From the NCBI GenBank assembly GCA_947373245.1, contig CANBWY010000001.1, forward strand, positions 1 through 64,000: a DNA stretch of 64,000 nt. The letters run 5' to 3'. A program made the position numbers and the translations under genes. This document shows positions 54,453-64,000 of this stretch, piece by piece. The stretch's first letter is position 1, and every line of letters starts with the position of its first letter. Source of the stretch: Comamonadaceae bacterium. GTDB taxonomy: Bacteria; Pseudomonadota; Gammaproteobacteria; Burkholderiales; Burkholderiaceae_C. Under the pieces are notes generated by a model. That model did no database searches, had not been told where the DNA came from, and saw nothing but the letters and a program-made list of their open reading frames with translations.

Positions 54453-55542
54453 ATCGGTACAGCAACCGATCCAAATCCGTCAACTCTGCCCGCGCCTCTT
54501 TGGCCAATTGGGCTTGTTCTTTGAGCCAGCGCTTGAGCTCCGCTTCGTTTTGAATGCGACGCAAGTCGCGCTCTAGCGCGTCGACCTCATGCGCTTTGTT
54601 GCGCAGCTGGATAGCCAGCGCACGGGCCAAGCTCTCGGCGCTGATGTGGTCTAGCTCGCTCACGCCGAGGTAGTGGCGAATTTCAAACTGGGCTTGCGCT
54701 TCGTCCTCTTGCAGCGCGTCGACTTGCTCTTTGAGCAGCAAGCACATGGCATTGAGTTTGTCGTCAGCAATGCGGCTCAAAGCAGCGCTGTCGATTTGGG
54801 CCAACTGCAATTGCAGCTTGAGCAACTCCGACAAGTTTTTGCGGTCATACGCGGCGTTGACTTCGCTCATCAACGCGGTCTTGCGCACGCGCTCAGCCTC
54901 GTCGGGTTCGCGGTCAGGGTGCAGGGCGCTAGCGAGCTGGCGATACACCGTGCGCAGCGCAGTGTTGGCATCCATGGTTTGCTGCGCGTCTTTGAGCTGA
55001 CGCGCCGCTGGCTTTTTCTTAGCCTTCTTGGCTTGGCGTTTGTCTTCGAGGCGCTGTTGCTGTTCGCGGTATTGGCGCAGGCCCGCTTCAAACACGGCTT
55101 TTGCGTGCTCAGCACCGGCGCGGGCTTCTTCGGCCAAGGCTTGTGCGTCTTCTTCGCTATGGTGCTGGTTGAACACCGCTTGCACTTGCGCGTCGTTCTT
55201 GTGCTCAAGCGCTTCGCAAAGGCCAAGGATGATTTGCATCGCGCTGCGTCGGTGCGTGGCGGTGAGCTCGGCTTGGTGCAAACGAGCATCCAAAAACAGC
55301 AACAAACTTTTGCGCGCTGCGTCTTCTTGGCGCTGCAAAGCAGACATCGCCGTCAGGTGGCTGCTGCGGTGCTGCGTGGACAAAGCCTCTAGCGTGGCGA
55401 TGGACTCTGACAGCTGCGACACACGCGCCAACAAGGTGTTGAAACGTTTTTGTGCAGGCGTGAGTTCAGCGGTAGGCTGAATGGCGACGGTGGCCACGGC
55501 TTGCGCACGGGCGACCGTCCAAGGGGATTGCGGCGCGTTCAA
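54451..55542 (-). CDS. Coiled-coil protein with a J-domain-like segment
   Basis: LRTVYRQLASALHPDREPDEAERVRKTALMSEVNAAYDRKNLSELLKLQ contains HPD and a helix III-like NAAYD; flanked by Gln/Glu/Ala-rich coiled coils. Confidence 0.65.
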   Translation of the reverse strand: MNAPQSPWTVARAQAVATVAIQPTAELTPAQKRFNTLLARVSQLSESIATLEALSTQHRSSHLTAMSALQRQEDAARKSLLLFLDARLHQAELTATHRRSAMQIILGLCEALEHKNDAQVQAVFNQHHSEEDAQALAEEARAGAEHAKAVFEAGLRQYREQQQRLEDKRQAKKAKKKPAARQLKDAQQTMDANTALRTVYRQLASALHPDREPDEAERVRKTALMSEVNAAYDRKNLSELLKLQLQLAQIDSAALSRIADDKLNAMCLLLKEQVDALQEDEAQAQFEIRHYLGVSELDHISAESLARALAIQLRNKAHEVDALERDLRRIQNEAELKRWLKEQAQLAKEARAELTDLDRLLYR

Positions 55543-55545
55543 GGC

Positions 55546-56418
55546 CTACTGCGCCGCTTGCAACGCAGCAATGCGTTCTTCCAACGGTGGGTGCGAGGCA
55601 AACAACTTACCCAAACCGCCGGTGATGCCCATGGCCGCCACACTGGGTGGCAAGTCGCCAGCTTGCATGCTGTTTAAGCGGGCCAAGGCGTTGATCATGG
55701 GTTGTTTGTTGCCCAAGAGCTGTGCAGAGCCTTTGTCTGCACGGAACTCGCGCTGGCGGCTGAACCACGCCACGATCATGCTGGCCACAAAACCGAGCAC
55801 GATATCCAGCACAAAGCTGGTGATGTAGTAGCCCATGCCAGGGCCTGTGGATTCGTCGTCTTTGCTACGCAACATGTTGTCGACAAAGTAGCCAATGACG
55901 CGACTCAAGAACACCACAAAGGTGTTGAGCACGCCTTGAATGAGTGTGAGCGTGACCATGTCGCCGTTCGCCACGTGAGCCATCTCGTGGCCCAACACGG
56001 CTTCGATTTCTTCGCGGGTCATGCCTTGCAGCAAGCCGGTGGACACCGCGACCAAGGCTGAATTTTTAAACGCCCCTGTGGCAAAGGCGTTGGGCTCGCC
56101 TTCGTAAATCGCCACTTCGGGCATGGTGATGCCTGCGCGTTCAGACAGGCGCTGCACCACACTGACCAGCCATGCTTCATCTGGGTTGCTGGGCTGGTTG
56201 ATGACGTGTGCGCCGGTGCTCCATTTGGCCATAGGCTTGCTCATCAAGAGCGAAATGATGGCGCCGCCAAAACCCATGATGAGCGAGAAGCCCAAAAGGC
56301 TAGACAAGCTCAAGCCGTTGGCCGTGAGGTAGCGATTGACGCCCAGCAAACTGGCGACGACCCCCAGCACCACCATGACGGCGAGGTTGGTGAGAACGAA
56401 CAGAAGAATGCGTTTCAT
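55546..56418 (-). CDS. htpX: Membrane zinc metalloprotease HtpX
   Basis: [15 protein letters not shown] start; [13 protein letters not shown]. Confidence 0.95.
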   Translation of the reverse strand: MKRILLFVLTNLAVMVVLGVVASLLGVNRYLTANGLSLSSLLGFSLIMGFGGAIISLLMSKPMAKWSTGAHVINQPSNPDEAWLVSVVQRLSERAGITMPEVAIYEGEPNAFATGAFKNSALVAVSTGLLQGMTREEIEAVLGHEMAHVANGDMVTLTLIQGVLNTFVVFLSRVIGYFVDNMLRSKDDESTGPGMGYYITSFVLDIVLGFVASMIVAWFSRQREFRADKGSAQLLGNKQPMINALARLNSMQAGDLPPSVAAMGITGGLGKLFASHPPLEERIAALQAAQ

Positions 56419-56518
56419 GATTTCCTTTTCAGCGGTGAATACAAAGGACCGCAAGTTTGGCATGGTAGAGGTGAATTCTTGGCATTCAATCCAAGGACCT
56501 CAAAAAGCCACATGAAAA

Positions 56519-57400
56519 CTAGGCCACTTCGCGCTTGGCGCGAAACACCTGTGTGTCTTCGTAAAACGCCCGCTCGGCGTTCGCGGGCCACCAGCCGGGC
56601 ACGCCCAACACGGGCAAGGGTTCGTAGGGCTTGGTGGCCAGCTTAGCGGGTTGCAAGTCTTGCACCAGCCAGGCATCCAACGCAGCTTCATCGTGCGGGT
56701 TCACATCATTCGCCAGGCGATACACATGGCCCGTGATGGACTTGTAAGGCGTGACGAGTTTTTCAAGCAAGGCATGGCCAAACAACACAAGGTGCACGTG
56801 CTGCCATCGCGCGCGCAAGTCGACAAAGAGTGTGAGCCAATCACGTGCTTGCAATGCGGCCCACACGTCATCAGGCGCATGCATGAGGACGACGTTTTCA
56901 TCAAACAAGGTGAGTGCGTCGCGCACGGGGCCGCGAGTGGCGCGAATGCCTTGGGATTCAATTTCCGCGGCTTGCAATTGGTTCAAGCGATGTTTGGCGC
57001 GTGGGAAGCGGTGCCAGCACAGGCCGTTGAAGAAGTCGTGCAGACCGTCTCTTGTGGGGACTTGGGCCGTTTTAAAAATGAAGTCTTCGTAGGCTTGGTT
57101 CTCGGGCAATGCGGCCTGGGGAACGAACTTCACCTCTTTGACAACGCCAAGCGCGAGGGGCGCACTGTTCGTGCTCATACTCGCTTCGCTCGCCAAATCG
57201 CCCGAGCCAGTGCCCCTCTCTCGCTTGGCTGCGTGCGTTATTTTATTGAGCGCTTGGGCCACATTGTGCTGTTGCAAGGCTTGCATTGCGATCGGTTCGC
57301 CTAAGTCGCGCCACGGGGTGAACCACGGCTGCGACCAATCAATGTCGGCCAACACGGCCCCTGCAAAGCCCTCAGTTTGCAAGCTTAAACCACGCGCCAA
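56519..57400 (-). CDS. DUF3025 domain protein with palindromic in-frame insertion
   Basis: [45 protein letters not shown]. Confidence 0.75.
   Translation of the reverse strand: MARGLSLQTEGFAGAVLADIDWSQPWFTPWRDLGEPIAMQALQQHNVAQALNKITHAAKRERGTGSGDLASEASMSTNSAPLALGVVKEVKFVPQAALPENQAYEDFIFKTAQVPTRDGLHDFFNGLCWHRFPRAKHRLNQLQAAEIESQGIRATRGPVRDALTLFDENVVLMHAPDDVWAALQARDWLTLFVDLRARWQHVHLVLFGHALLEKLVTPYKSITGHVYRLANDVNPHDEAALDAWLVQDLQPAKLATKPYEPLPVLGVPGWWPANAERAFYEDTQVFRAKREVA
57144..57234. repeat. Palindromic element inside the DUF3025 CDS
   Basis: Arms ACGCCAAGCGCGAGGGGCGCACTG (57144-57167) and CAGTGCCCCTCTCTCGCTTGGCTGCGT (57208-57234) are imperfect inverted repeats. Confidence 0.75.
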
Positions 57401-58428
57401 GGCAAGGCCTCGCCAGAGCGCAAAGGCTTCAACTCAGCTTCACCAAAGGCAAAGCTCTCGGGTGGTGTCCAGCTCTCGCGACGCAACGTGAGCGTGCCGG
57501 TGTTGCGTGGCAGACCGTAGAAGTCGGCGCCGTAGAAACTGGCGAAACCTTCGAGTTTGTCGAGCGCGCCTGCGTTGTCAAACGCTTCGGCGTACATGGG
57601 CATGGCTGCGTGTGCGGTGTAGCAACCAGCGCAACCTGTGGCGTGTTCTTTCAGATGGGCGGGGTGTGGTGCGCTGTCGGTGCCTAAAAAGAATTTAGGC
57701 GAACCGCTGATAGCCGCTTTCACCAACGCTTGGCGGTGGGTCTCGCGTTTGAGCACAGGCAAACAGTAGTAATGCGGGCGAATGCCGCCCGTGAAAATGG
57801 CGTTGCGGTTGTAAAGCAAATGGTGCGCGGTGATGGTGGCGCCCGTGTACTTGTCGCTCGCAGCCACGTAGTGCGCAGCTTCGGCGGTGGTGATGTGCTC
57901 AAACACAATTTTGAGTTCGGGAAAGTCTTTGCGCAGCGGAATGAGCTGGGTATCAATGAACACGGCCTCGCGGTCAAACAAGTCAATGTCGGGGCTGGTC
58001 ACTTCACCGTGCACCAACAGCAACATACCCGCCTTTTGCATGGCTTCAAGTGTTTTGTAGGTTTTACGCAGATCGGTCACGCCGGCATCGCTGTTGGTGG
58101 TGGCACCGGCTGGGTAGAGCTTGGCGGCGACCACCCCTGCGTCTTTGGCGCGGACGATTTCGTCGGCGGGCAAGTTGTCGGTGAGGTAGAGCGTCATCAA
58201 GGGCTCGAAGTGCACGCCCCCCTCGGCATTTTTGGGCACAGCGGCCAAGATGCGTTGTTTGTACGCCAGCGCCTGCGCCGCCGTAGTGACGGGCGGCCTG
58301 AGGTTGGGCATGATGATGGCGCGGCCAAATTCGGCGGCGGTGTGGGGCACCACGGTGTTCAGTGCAGCGCCGTCGCGCACGTGCAGGTGCCAGTCATCGG
58401 GTCTTGTGATGGTGATTTCTTGCGTCAT
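57385..58428 (-). CDS. pyrC: Dihydroorotase
   Basis: [37 protein letters not shown]. Confidence 0.95.
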   Translation of the reverse strand: MTQEITITRPDDWHLHVRDGAALNTVVPHTAAEFGRAIIMPNLRPPVTTAAQALAYKQRILAAVPKNAEGGVHFEPLMTLYLTDNLPADEIVRAKDAGVVAAKLYPAGATTNSDAGVTDLRKTYKTLEAMQKAGMLLLVHGEVTSPDIDLFDREAVFIDTQLIPLRKDFPELKIVFEHITTAEAAHYVAASDKYTGATITAHHLLYNRNAIFTGGIRPHYYCLPVLKRETHRQALVKAAISGSPKFFLGTDSAPHPAHLKEHATGCAGCYTAHAAMPMYAEAFDNAGALDKLEGFASFYGADFYGLPRNTGTLTLRRESWTPPESFAFGEAELKPLRSGEALPWRVV

Positions 58429-58463
58429 GCTGTTGATTGTCTTCGGTTTTTTTGCTGAGCTCG

Positions 58464-58541
58464 CTGCGGGCGGAGGCAGTGGGCAGGTTCCTCATGCTGG
58501 GGTACCAGAAATCGTCACCTGCCCACTGCCTCCACCCACAG
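58464..58541 (-). repeat. Hairpin element A (25-bp stem, conserved 22-nt loop)
   Basis: Arms 58464-58488 and 58517-58541; loop contains CATGCTGGGGTACCAGAAATCG (58493-58514). Confidence 0.85.
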
Positions 58542-58674
58542 ACTGCGGCTGACAGAAGTTAGATTGGGACATTGGTATGCCAACAAGGCATCTGCAAAGA
58601 GAGTGACTGTTAGCCTGCAGCTAGCGCTAGTCATCGCATATGTGAACTAAAAATAGTTCAACCTGAAACAGTTG

Positions 58675-58744
58675 CGCAGCTTGGGTGCGGCGGCTGGCGA
58701 TTTCTGGTACCCCAGCATGCGTCAGCCGCCGTACCCAAGCTGCG
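58675..58744 (+). repeat. Hairpin element B (22-bp stem, same 22-nt loop in inverse orientation)
   Basis: Arms 58675-58696 and 58723-58744; loop contains CGATTTCTGGTACCCCAGCATG (58698-58719). Confidence 0.85.
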
Positions 58745-58771
58745 TAGCCCCATCCGGCGAGAAAACAAAAA

Positions 58772-59509
58772 TCAATGCGCCAAGATTTTGTTCAAGAACT
58801 CTTTGGTGCGCGGTTGACGGTTTTCGGGGTGGTTGAAGAACTCGTCTTTTGAGCAATCTTCCAACACCTTGCCGCCCACATCCATGAAGATCACGCGGCT
58901 ACCGACTTTGCGGGCAAAGCCCATTTCGTGCGTGACGCACATCATGGTCATGCCCTCGTTGGCCAAATCCACCATCACGTCCAGCACCTCGCCTACCATC
59001 TCGGGGTCGAGTGCCGAAGTGGGCTCGTCAAACAACATCACGATGGGGTCCATGCTCAAGGCACGGGCGATCGCGACGCGTTGTTGTTGGCCGCCTGAGA
59101 GCTGGCCTGGGAACTTGTCTTTGTGCGCCATCAGGCCCACACGCTCTAGGTATTTCAAACCATGGGCGTGCGCTTCTTCTTCGCTGCGGCCCAACACTTT
59201 TTGCTGCGCGAGGGTTAGGTTTTCGGTCACCGACAAATGCGGAAACAACTCGAAGTGTTGAAACACCATGCCCACTCGGCTGCGTAGTTTGGGCAAGTCG
59301 GTATCTTTGCCGTGCACCGCAATGCCATCTACAAAAATCTCACCTTGCTGAAAAGGCTCCAAGGCGTTGATGGTTTTGATGAGCGTGGATTTGCCTGAGC
59401 CAGAGGGACCGCAGACCACCACCACTTCGCCTTTTTCAATCTTAGTGGAACAGTTGTTCAGCACCTGCACGGGGCCGTACCACTTAGAAACATTTTTTAA
59501 TTCGATCAC
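58772..59509 (-). CDS. Amino-acid ABC transporter ATP-binding protein (GltL/GlnQ-like)
   Basis: [30 protein letters not shown]; probable GTG start at 59509. Confidence 0.92.
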   Translation of the reverse strand: MIELKNVSKWYGPVQVLNNCSTKIEKGEVVVVCGPSGSGKSTLIKTINALEPFQQGEIFVDGIAVHGKDTDLPKLRSRVGMVFQHFELFPHLSVTENLTLAQQKVLGRSEEEAHAHGLKYLERVGLMAHKDKFPGQLSGGQQQRVAIARALSMDPIVMLFDEPTSALDPEMVGEVLDVMVDLANEGMTMMCVTHEMGFARKVGSRVIFMDVGGKVLEDCSKDEFFNHPENRQPRTKEFLNKILAH

Positions 59510-59526
59510 AGCAAACTCCAACGCAT

Positions 59527-60201
59527 TCAGCGAATGATGGCGATACGCGCTTGCAGGCGACGCACGGTGGCCGAGAGGCCGAAACAAATCACAAAATAAG
59601 CCAAGGCCGCCAAGATGTACACCTCTTCTACGCGACCATAAATCTTGCCTGCGGTCACGAACCCCTTGAGCAAGTCATACGCACCAATGGCGTAGACCAA
59701 CGAGGTGTCTTGAAACAAGATGATGGTTTGCGTCAGCAGCACGGGGATCATGTTGCGAAAAGCTTGTGGCAACACGATGAGGCGCATGTTCTGCCCATAC
59801 GTCATGCCCAAGGCTTGACCGGCCATGACTTGGCCACGCGGAATGGACTGAATGCCCGCACGCATGATCTCGCTGAAGTACGCCGCCTCAAAAGCCACAA
59901 AGGTGATGGTGGCCGACAGCTCCGCACCGATAGAGCGGCCAATCAAAAACGGGATCAGCAAGAAGAACCACAAAATCACCATCACCAAAGGAATGGAGCG
60001 CATGCCGTTCACATAGATGACGGCAGGCAGTTCTAAAACTTTTTTACCCGACAAGCGCATGAGCGCTAGCAAGGTGCCAAACACAATGCCGCCCACCGTG
60101 GCAACGACGGTCAACTGCACGCTGAACAACATGCCCTTCAACACAAACTTGCTGAAGATGTCCCAGTCGACAAAAGAGAAATCAAGTGCGCCCATGCTCA
60201 A
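59527..60201 (-). CDS. Amino-acid ABC transporter permease (GltK-like)
   Basis: HisM-type permease; [23 protein letters not shown] motif. Confidence 0.9.
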   Translation of the reverse strand: MSMGALDFSFVDWDIFSKFVLKGMLFSVQLTVVATVGGIVFGTLLALMRLSGKKVLELPAVIYVNGMRSIPLVMVILWFFLLIPFLIGRSIGAELSATITFVAFEAAYFSEIMRAGIQSIPRGQVMAGQALGMTYGQNMRLIVLPQAFRNMIPVLLTQTIILFQDTSLVYAIGAYDLLKGFVTAGKIYGRVEEVYILAALAYFVICFGLSATVRRLQARIAIIR

Positions 60202-60932
60202 TGCCCCCCGCCCACATTGCCGGCCACCACGAGGCCAGGAATTTGCATGCGACGCTCGACCAAGGCCATGGCTCGGTTCACCGCAAACGCCGAGAGGGTG
60301 TACAGCGCCGTCACGGCCAGATACACCTCAACCCCACGTGAGGTTTCTTCTTGCACTTGCATGGCGTACATGGTGAGTTCGGCAATTGACACGGCAAACG
60401 CCACCGACGAGTTTTTGAGCAAGTTCATCGACTCGCTGGTGAGTGGCGGCCAGATGGTGCGAAACGCAATGGGCAGCAACACATAGCGGTAGGTCTGCCA
60501 AGTGGTAAAGCCCATGGCCATGGCCGCATAGCGCTGGCCGCGTGGCATGGCTTGAATACCGGCGCGCAGCATCTCGGCCACACGCGAGGACGTGAAGAAG
60601 CCTAGGCCCAACACCACCAACACAAACCCCGGCACTTGTTGCATGGCCGGAAAAACCTTGGGCAACACGAAGTACCAGAGAAAAATTTGGACCAACACGG
60701 GGATGTTGCGAAACAGCTCCACCCACACGTTGGCGAATCTCGTTAACCAAACATTCAAACGCGTCTCTTGTGGCAAGGTGCGCAGAATGCCCATGAGGCA
60801 CCCCGACACCATCGCTACCACCCAAGCACTGCCCGCGACAGACAGCGTCCAGCCCCAAGCTTCAAACATCCACTCGAGGTAGGTTCGTCCCCCGCCATCG
60901 TCTTGAAGAAAAACCTGCCAATCGAGTGCCAT
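60198..60932 (-). CDS. Amino-acid ABC transporter permease (GltJ-like)
   Basis: HisM-type permease; SRVAEMLRAGIQAMPRGQ. Confidence 0.9.
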   Translation of the reverse strand: MALDWQVFLQDDGGGRTYLEWMFEAWGWTLSVAGSAWVVAMVSGCLMGILRTLPQETRLNVWLTRFANVWVELFRNIPVLVQIFLWYFVLPKVFPAMQQVPGFVLVVLGLGFFTSSRVAEMLRAGIQAMPRGQRYAAMAMGFTTWQTYRYVLLPIAFRTIWPPLTSESMNLLKNSSVAFAVSIAELTMYAMQVQEETSRGVEVYLAVTALYTLSAFAVNRAMALVERRMQIPGLVVAGNVGGGH

Positions 60933-60951
60933 GTGTGTTGTCTTTTAAAAA

Positions 60952-61851
60952 TTACTTCTTGGCGTAGGCTTCGACAGGCTTGTCGTTCAAGTTCTTCCAA
61001 GCGTCCTTGTTGGCATCGCTGGCGGGCATGCCCAACTTGATGTTCTTTGGAGGAATGGCTTGTGTGAACCACTTGTCATACAACTTGGCGAGTTCGCCCG
61101 ATTTGGCCATGGCCGCGATGGTGTCGTCCGCCAACTTCTTGAAAGCAGGATCGTCTTTGCGGAACATGATGGCAATGGGCTCGACGTTCAACACTTCGCC
61201 CACGATTTTGAAATCGGCTGGGGCTTTGGAGTTGGCAATGTTGCCAGCCAAGATTTGACCGTCCATCACAAACGCGTCAGCGCGGCCTGATTCGAGCAAC
61301 AAGAAGCTGTCTGCATGGTCTTTGCCGAACACTTCTTTGAAGTCCACACCCGTCGCGCGTTCGTTCTTGCGCAACAGTTGCACAGAGGTAGTGCCTGTCG
61401 TGGTCGCCACATTCTTGCCATTCAACTGGGCGATCGACGTGATGCCCGAGTTGGCACGCACCGCGATACGCACTTCTTCCACGTAGGTGGTGTTGGCGAA
61501 AGCGACTTGCTTTTGGCGGGCTTCGTTGTTGGTGGTAGAGCCGCACTCGATGTCGACCGTGCCGTTCTCAACCAAAGGAATGCGGTTTTGCGAAGTCACA
61601 GGCGTGTACTTCACTTCCAGTTTTTTGCCCACTGCTTTTTCAAGGTTGGCGATGATGTGCTGGCAAATCTCAACGTGGTAACCCACATACTTGCCGTCAC
61701 CTAAGGTGTAAGACAAAGCGCCAGACGAGTCGCGCACACCCATGGTGATGGCGCCAGCGGCTTTGACTTTGGCGATGGTGTCATTGGCTTGCGCGAACGC
61801 GGTGCCAGCCAACAATGTGGCCACAGCCAAGGTAACGAACTGCTTTTTCAT
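60952..61851 (-). CDS. Glutamate/aspartate-type periplasmic substrate-binding protein (GltI-like)
   Basis: Signal peptide; ITMGVRDSSGALSYTLGDGKYVGYHVEICQHI; VDIECGSTTNNEAR. Confidence 0.92.
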   Translation of the reverse strand: MKKQFVTLAVATLLAGTAFAQANDTIAKVKAAGAITMGVRDSSGALSYTLGDGKYVGYHVEICQHIIANLEKAVGKKLEVKYTPVTSQNRIPLVENGTVDIECGSTTNNEARQKQVAFANTTYVEEVRIAVRANSGITSIAQLNGKNVATTTGTTSVQLLRKNERATGVDFKEVFGKDHADSFLLLESGRADAFVMDGQILAGNIANSKAPADFKIVGEVLNVEPIAIMFRKDDPAFKKLADDTIAAMAKSGELAKLYDKWFTQAIPPKNIKLGMPASDANKDAWKNLNDKPVEAYAKK

Positions 61852-62062
61852 GCGGAACTCCGATTCAGGTTAAGGAAGCCAAAATTAGTATTCTAGAGAG
61901 TGTTTCGATGACGCCAATCGCCAAGAACCCTCATTACTCAAAACGACACAGCGTGGTAAGACTATAAATTTTCACTTCAGGGAAAGCCCCTACGAATGCA
62001 CCAAAACGAACATGAACAATCCGCGACGGAGCATTTTCCAAATCAACTAGGCAAGGGTCCGT

Positions 62063-63958
62063 GTGCGCACTTCTACAAAAAACCAGCTGACATCGTTGTT
62101 TGGTGTGTTGACCTGTTTGGCAATGGCGGGATGCCAGTCGACCCCGACTATGCCAAGTGAGGCAGTTTCGAAACAAAAGGCGTGCGACGAATCGCTTGGC
62201 GCCGCTTTCCAAGCAGACCCTTTGACAAGCCTGATTTCAGCAAAGGCCTACCAAAAGGGCGACAAAGTTTTCGTCTCTGACTCTGCGGTGCCTGTCACTT
62301 TGGCCGCCGACGTTTGCCTCGTCAAACTCAAAGTAGGACCTGGCAATCCTGGCCCAGCCAATGCGCGATCGACCTCCGATGGCATTGGGATAGAAGTTTG
62401 GCTGCCGTCCCATCAAAACTGGAATCACCGAATCCGCAACTACGGTGGCGGTGGTTTTGTGGGAGGAAATCACATCTATTCAGAAAGCGATGGCTCAACG
62501 ATTCAAAAAGCCGTTGGCTCTAAGTTTCCTGCGCCTGTGATTGCAGGTATGGGATATGCAACAGCAACCACGGATGCGGGTCAGCGCTGGTCTCAGAATG
62601 GCTCATTCATCTTCTTGCCTGATGGCAAACTCAACTCCGTTTTGTTGGCTGATTTTTCACACAGAAGTTTGGTTGAACAAGCCGTCAAGTCCAAGCAGCT
62701 GGTGGCGTATTTTTATGACCAACTCCCCGCTTACTCGTATTTTGACGGGCACTCCACGGGGGGACGTCAGGGCTGGAAAATAGCTCAAGAAAATCCTGAT
62801 TTGTACGACGGCTATTTATTAGCGGCACCTGCCATCAGCCAATCTAAATTTTCGACCAATGCTTTTTATCCACAAGTCGTGATGAAGATGGATCTGGGAT
62901 TCACCTCCGCTGACCCATTATTTACATCGACGCATTTCAAGCAAAAAGTGACCTTGGCCAATCAACGCGCCGTTGCGTCATGCGACAAGGAAAAGTTAGG
63001 TTTTTTGATCGATCCATTTGCCTGTGATTACGACCCGGCCAAGGACACCTCGCTTTTGTGTCAAGGCGTCAAACATCAAGGGCTTGCAGGGAAAAACAAA
63101 GCACCTGACCTCTGCTTAAGCCTCATTGAAGCCAATGCCATTCATAAGTTTTGGTACGGTATCTCATCGGATGGCTCGTTTGATGCCAAGCAAACGGCGC
63201 AAGCACGCAGTGGCAAATCGCTGGGAAACAAACAGCTTTGGTGGAGCTATCCCCAAGGGGCGAATTGGGGGGCCTTGGTTTCAGACGTGAATGATGCAGA
63301 GCGCGTTGCCATGATTCTCAAAGACGTGCGTTACGCACCCTCAAAGCAAGTCAATCCTAAAGTTGATATTCAAAATGCGTCGACGCAGGAACGCGACAAG
63401 TGGCGAGAGATTGATTACGCCGCCCTGGCCCAGGTGTATGCCAAGGGGATTGAGATGCAGCCAGAATTGGCAAACATCAACACAGACAAAGCGGACTTGC
63501 ATCAGCTCAAAGCGCTGGGTCGTAAAGTCATCACCTATACCGGTCTGGCCGAAGATGCCATCCCTCCTGCAACGTCCGTGAACCATTACGAACGCGTGGC
63601 GGCAACGATGGGGGGCGCAGCCTCGGTGAATGAGTTTTTGCGTTTGTACCTGGTGCCCGGAAAGGCACATAGCTCGCAAGGCCGTGGCTATACGGTGGCA
63701 TCCGCCACGGACCCTGCGAAAAACAACACTGTTCCGTTGCCCAAACTCCCGGGTGTTGGCAATCAAACGCCAACCGAGTCACAAGATCAAATGTTCACAG
63801 CGCTGCGCGATTGGGTAGAACACCAAGTTGAGCCTGAAGCCATCACGCTGACATCACGCGACAACACGGTGAGTTACCCCATTTGTGTTTACCCAAAAAA
63901 AATCACTTGGGATGGGGTTGGATCTTCCAAGTCAGCTGAGAGTTATGCGTGCCAATAG
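62063..63958 (+). CDS. Tannase/feruloyl esterase-family lipoprotein
   Basis: Lipobox LAMAGC; YFDGHSTGGRQGWKIAQENPDLYDGYLLAAPA (GHSTGG); long insertion domain typical of tannases. Probable GTG start. Confidence 0.82.
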   Translation: MRTSTKNQLTSLFGVLTCLAMAGCQSTPTMPSEAVSKQKACDESLGAAFQADPLTSLISAKAYQKGDKVFVSDSAVPVTLAADVCLVKLKVGPGNPGPANARSTSDGIGIEVWLPSHQNWNHRIRNYGGGGFVGGNHIYSESDGSTIQKAVGSKFPAPVIAGMGYATATTDAGQRWSQNGSFIFLPDGKLNSVLLADFSHRSLVEQAVKSKQLVAYFYDQLPAYSYFDGHSTGGRQGWKIAQENPDLYDGYLLAAPAISQSKFSTNAFYPQVVMKMDLGFTSADPLFTSTHFKQKVTLANQRAVASCDKEKLGFLIDPFACDYDPAKDTSLLCQGVKHQGLAGKNKAPDLCLSLIEANAIHKFWYGISSDGSFDAKQTAQARSGKSLGNKQLWWSYPQGANWGALVSDVNDAERVAMILKDVRYAPSKQVNPKVDIQNASTQERDKWREIDYAALAQVYAKGIEMQPELANINTDKADLHQLKALGRKVITYTGLAEDAIPPATSVNHYERVAATMGGAASVNEFLRLYLVPGKAHSSQGRGYTVASATDPAKNNTVPLPKLPGVGNQTPTESQDQMFTALRDWVEHQVEPEAITLTSRDNTVSYPICVYPKKITWDGVGSSKSAESYACQ

Positions 63959-64000
63959 TGCACACGTCAAACCATTTTTCTCAACTGCCAAAGCGCCAAT

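Overview
This 64 kb window is from a betaproteobacterial chromosome. Gene content suggests Burkholderiales, probably Comamonadaceae-like, but this is an inference. The left part carries nrdA (5' truncated) and nrdB, an Ala/Lys-rich histone-H1-like gene, accB-accC-prmA, mpl, a DAHP synthase, tldD and rodA. The centre holds RNB, TonB-family, mtgA and ruvC genes, then lpxC and a complete division/cell-wall (dcw) cluster on the minus strand running mraZ, rsmH, ftsL, ftsI, murE, murF, mraY, murD, ftsW, murG, murC, ddlB, ftsQ, ftsA, ftsZ. Further right are a DksA-family gene, a COG0523 GTPase, an RlmI-like methyltransferase, xerC, a DUF484 gene, dapF, rnpB (minus), cysK, htpX, pyrC, a glt-type amino-acid ABC transporter and a tannase-like lipoprotein. 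I see no CRISPR array, prophage, transposase or tRNA gene. The most notable non-coding signals are: (1) between pyrC and the glt ABC genes, two long GC-rich hairpins with unrelated stems that expose the same 22-nt loop in opposite orientations; (2) a Phe/Tyr-rich leader peptide plus terminator/antiterminator upstream of the DAHP synthase; (3) a 26-bp hairpin between mpl and the DAHP synthase gene; (4) a palindromic element inserted in frame inside a DUF3025 gene; (5) four 10-bp-phased AGTG boxes upstream of mraZ. The DksA-family protein has an H1-like tail and a degenerate zinc finger. All product calls are from protein motifs read by eye; no database search was run.
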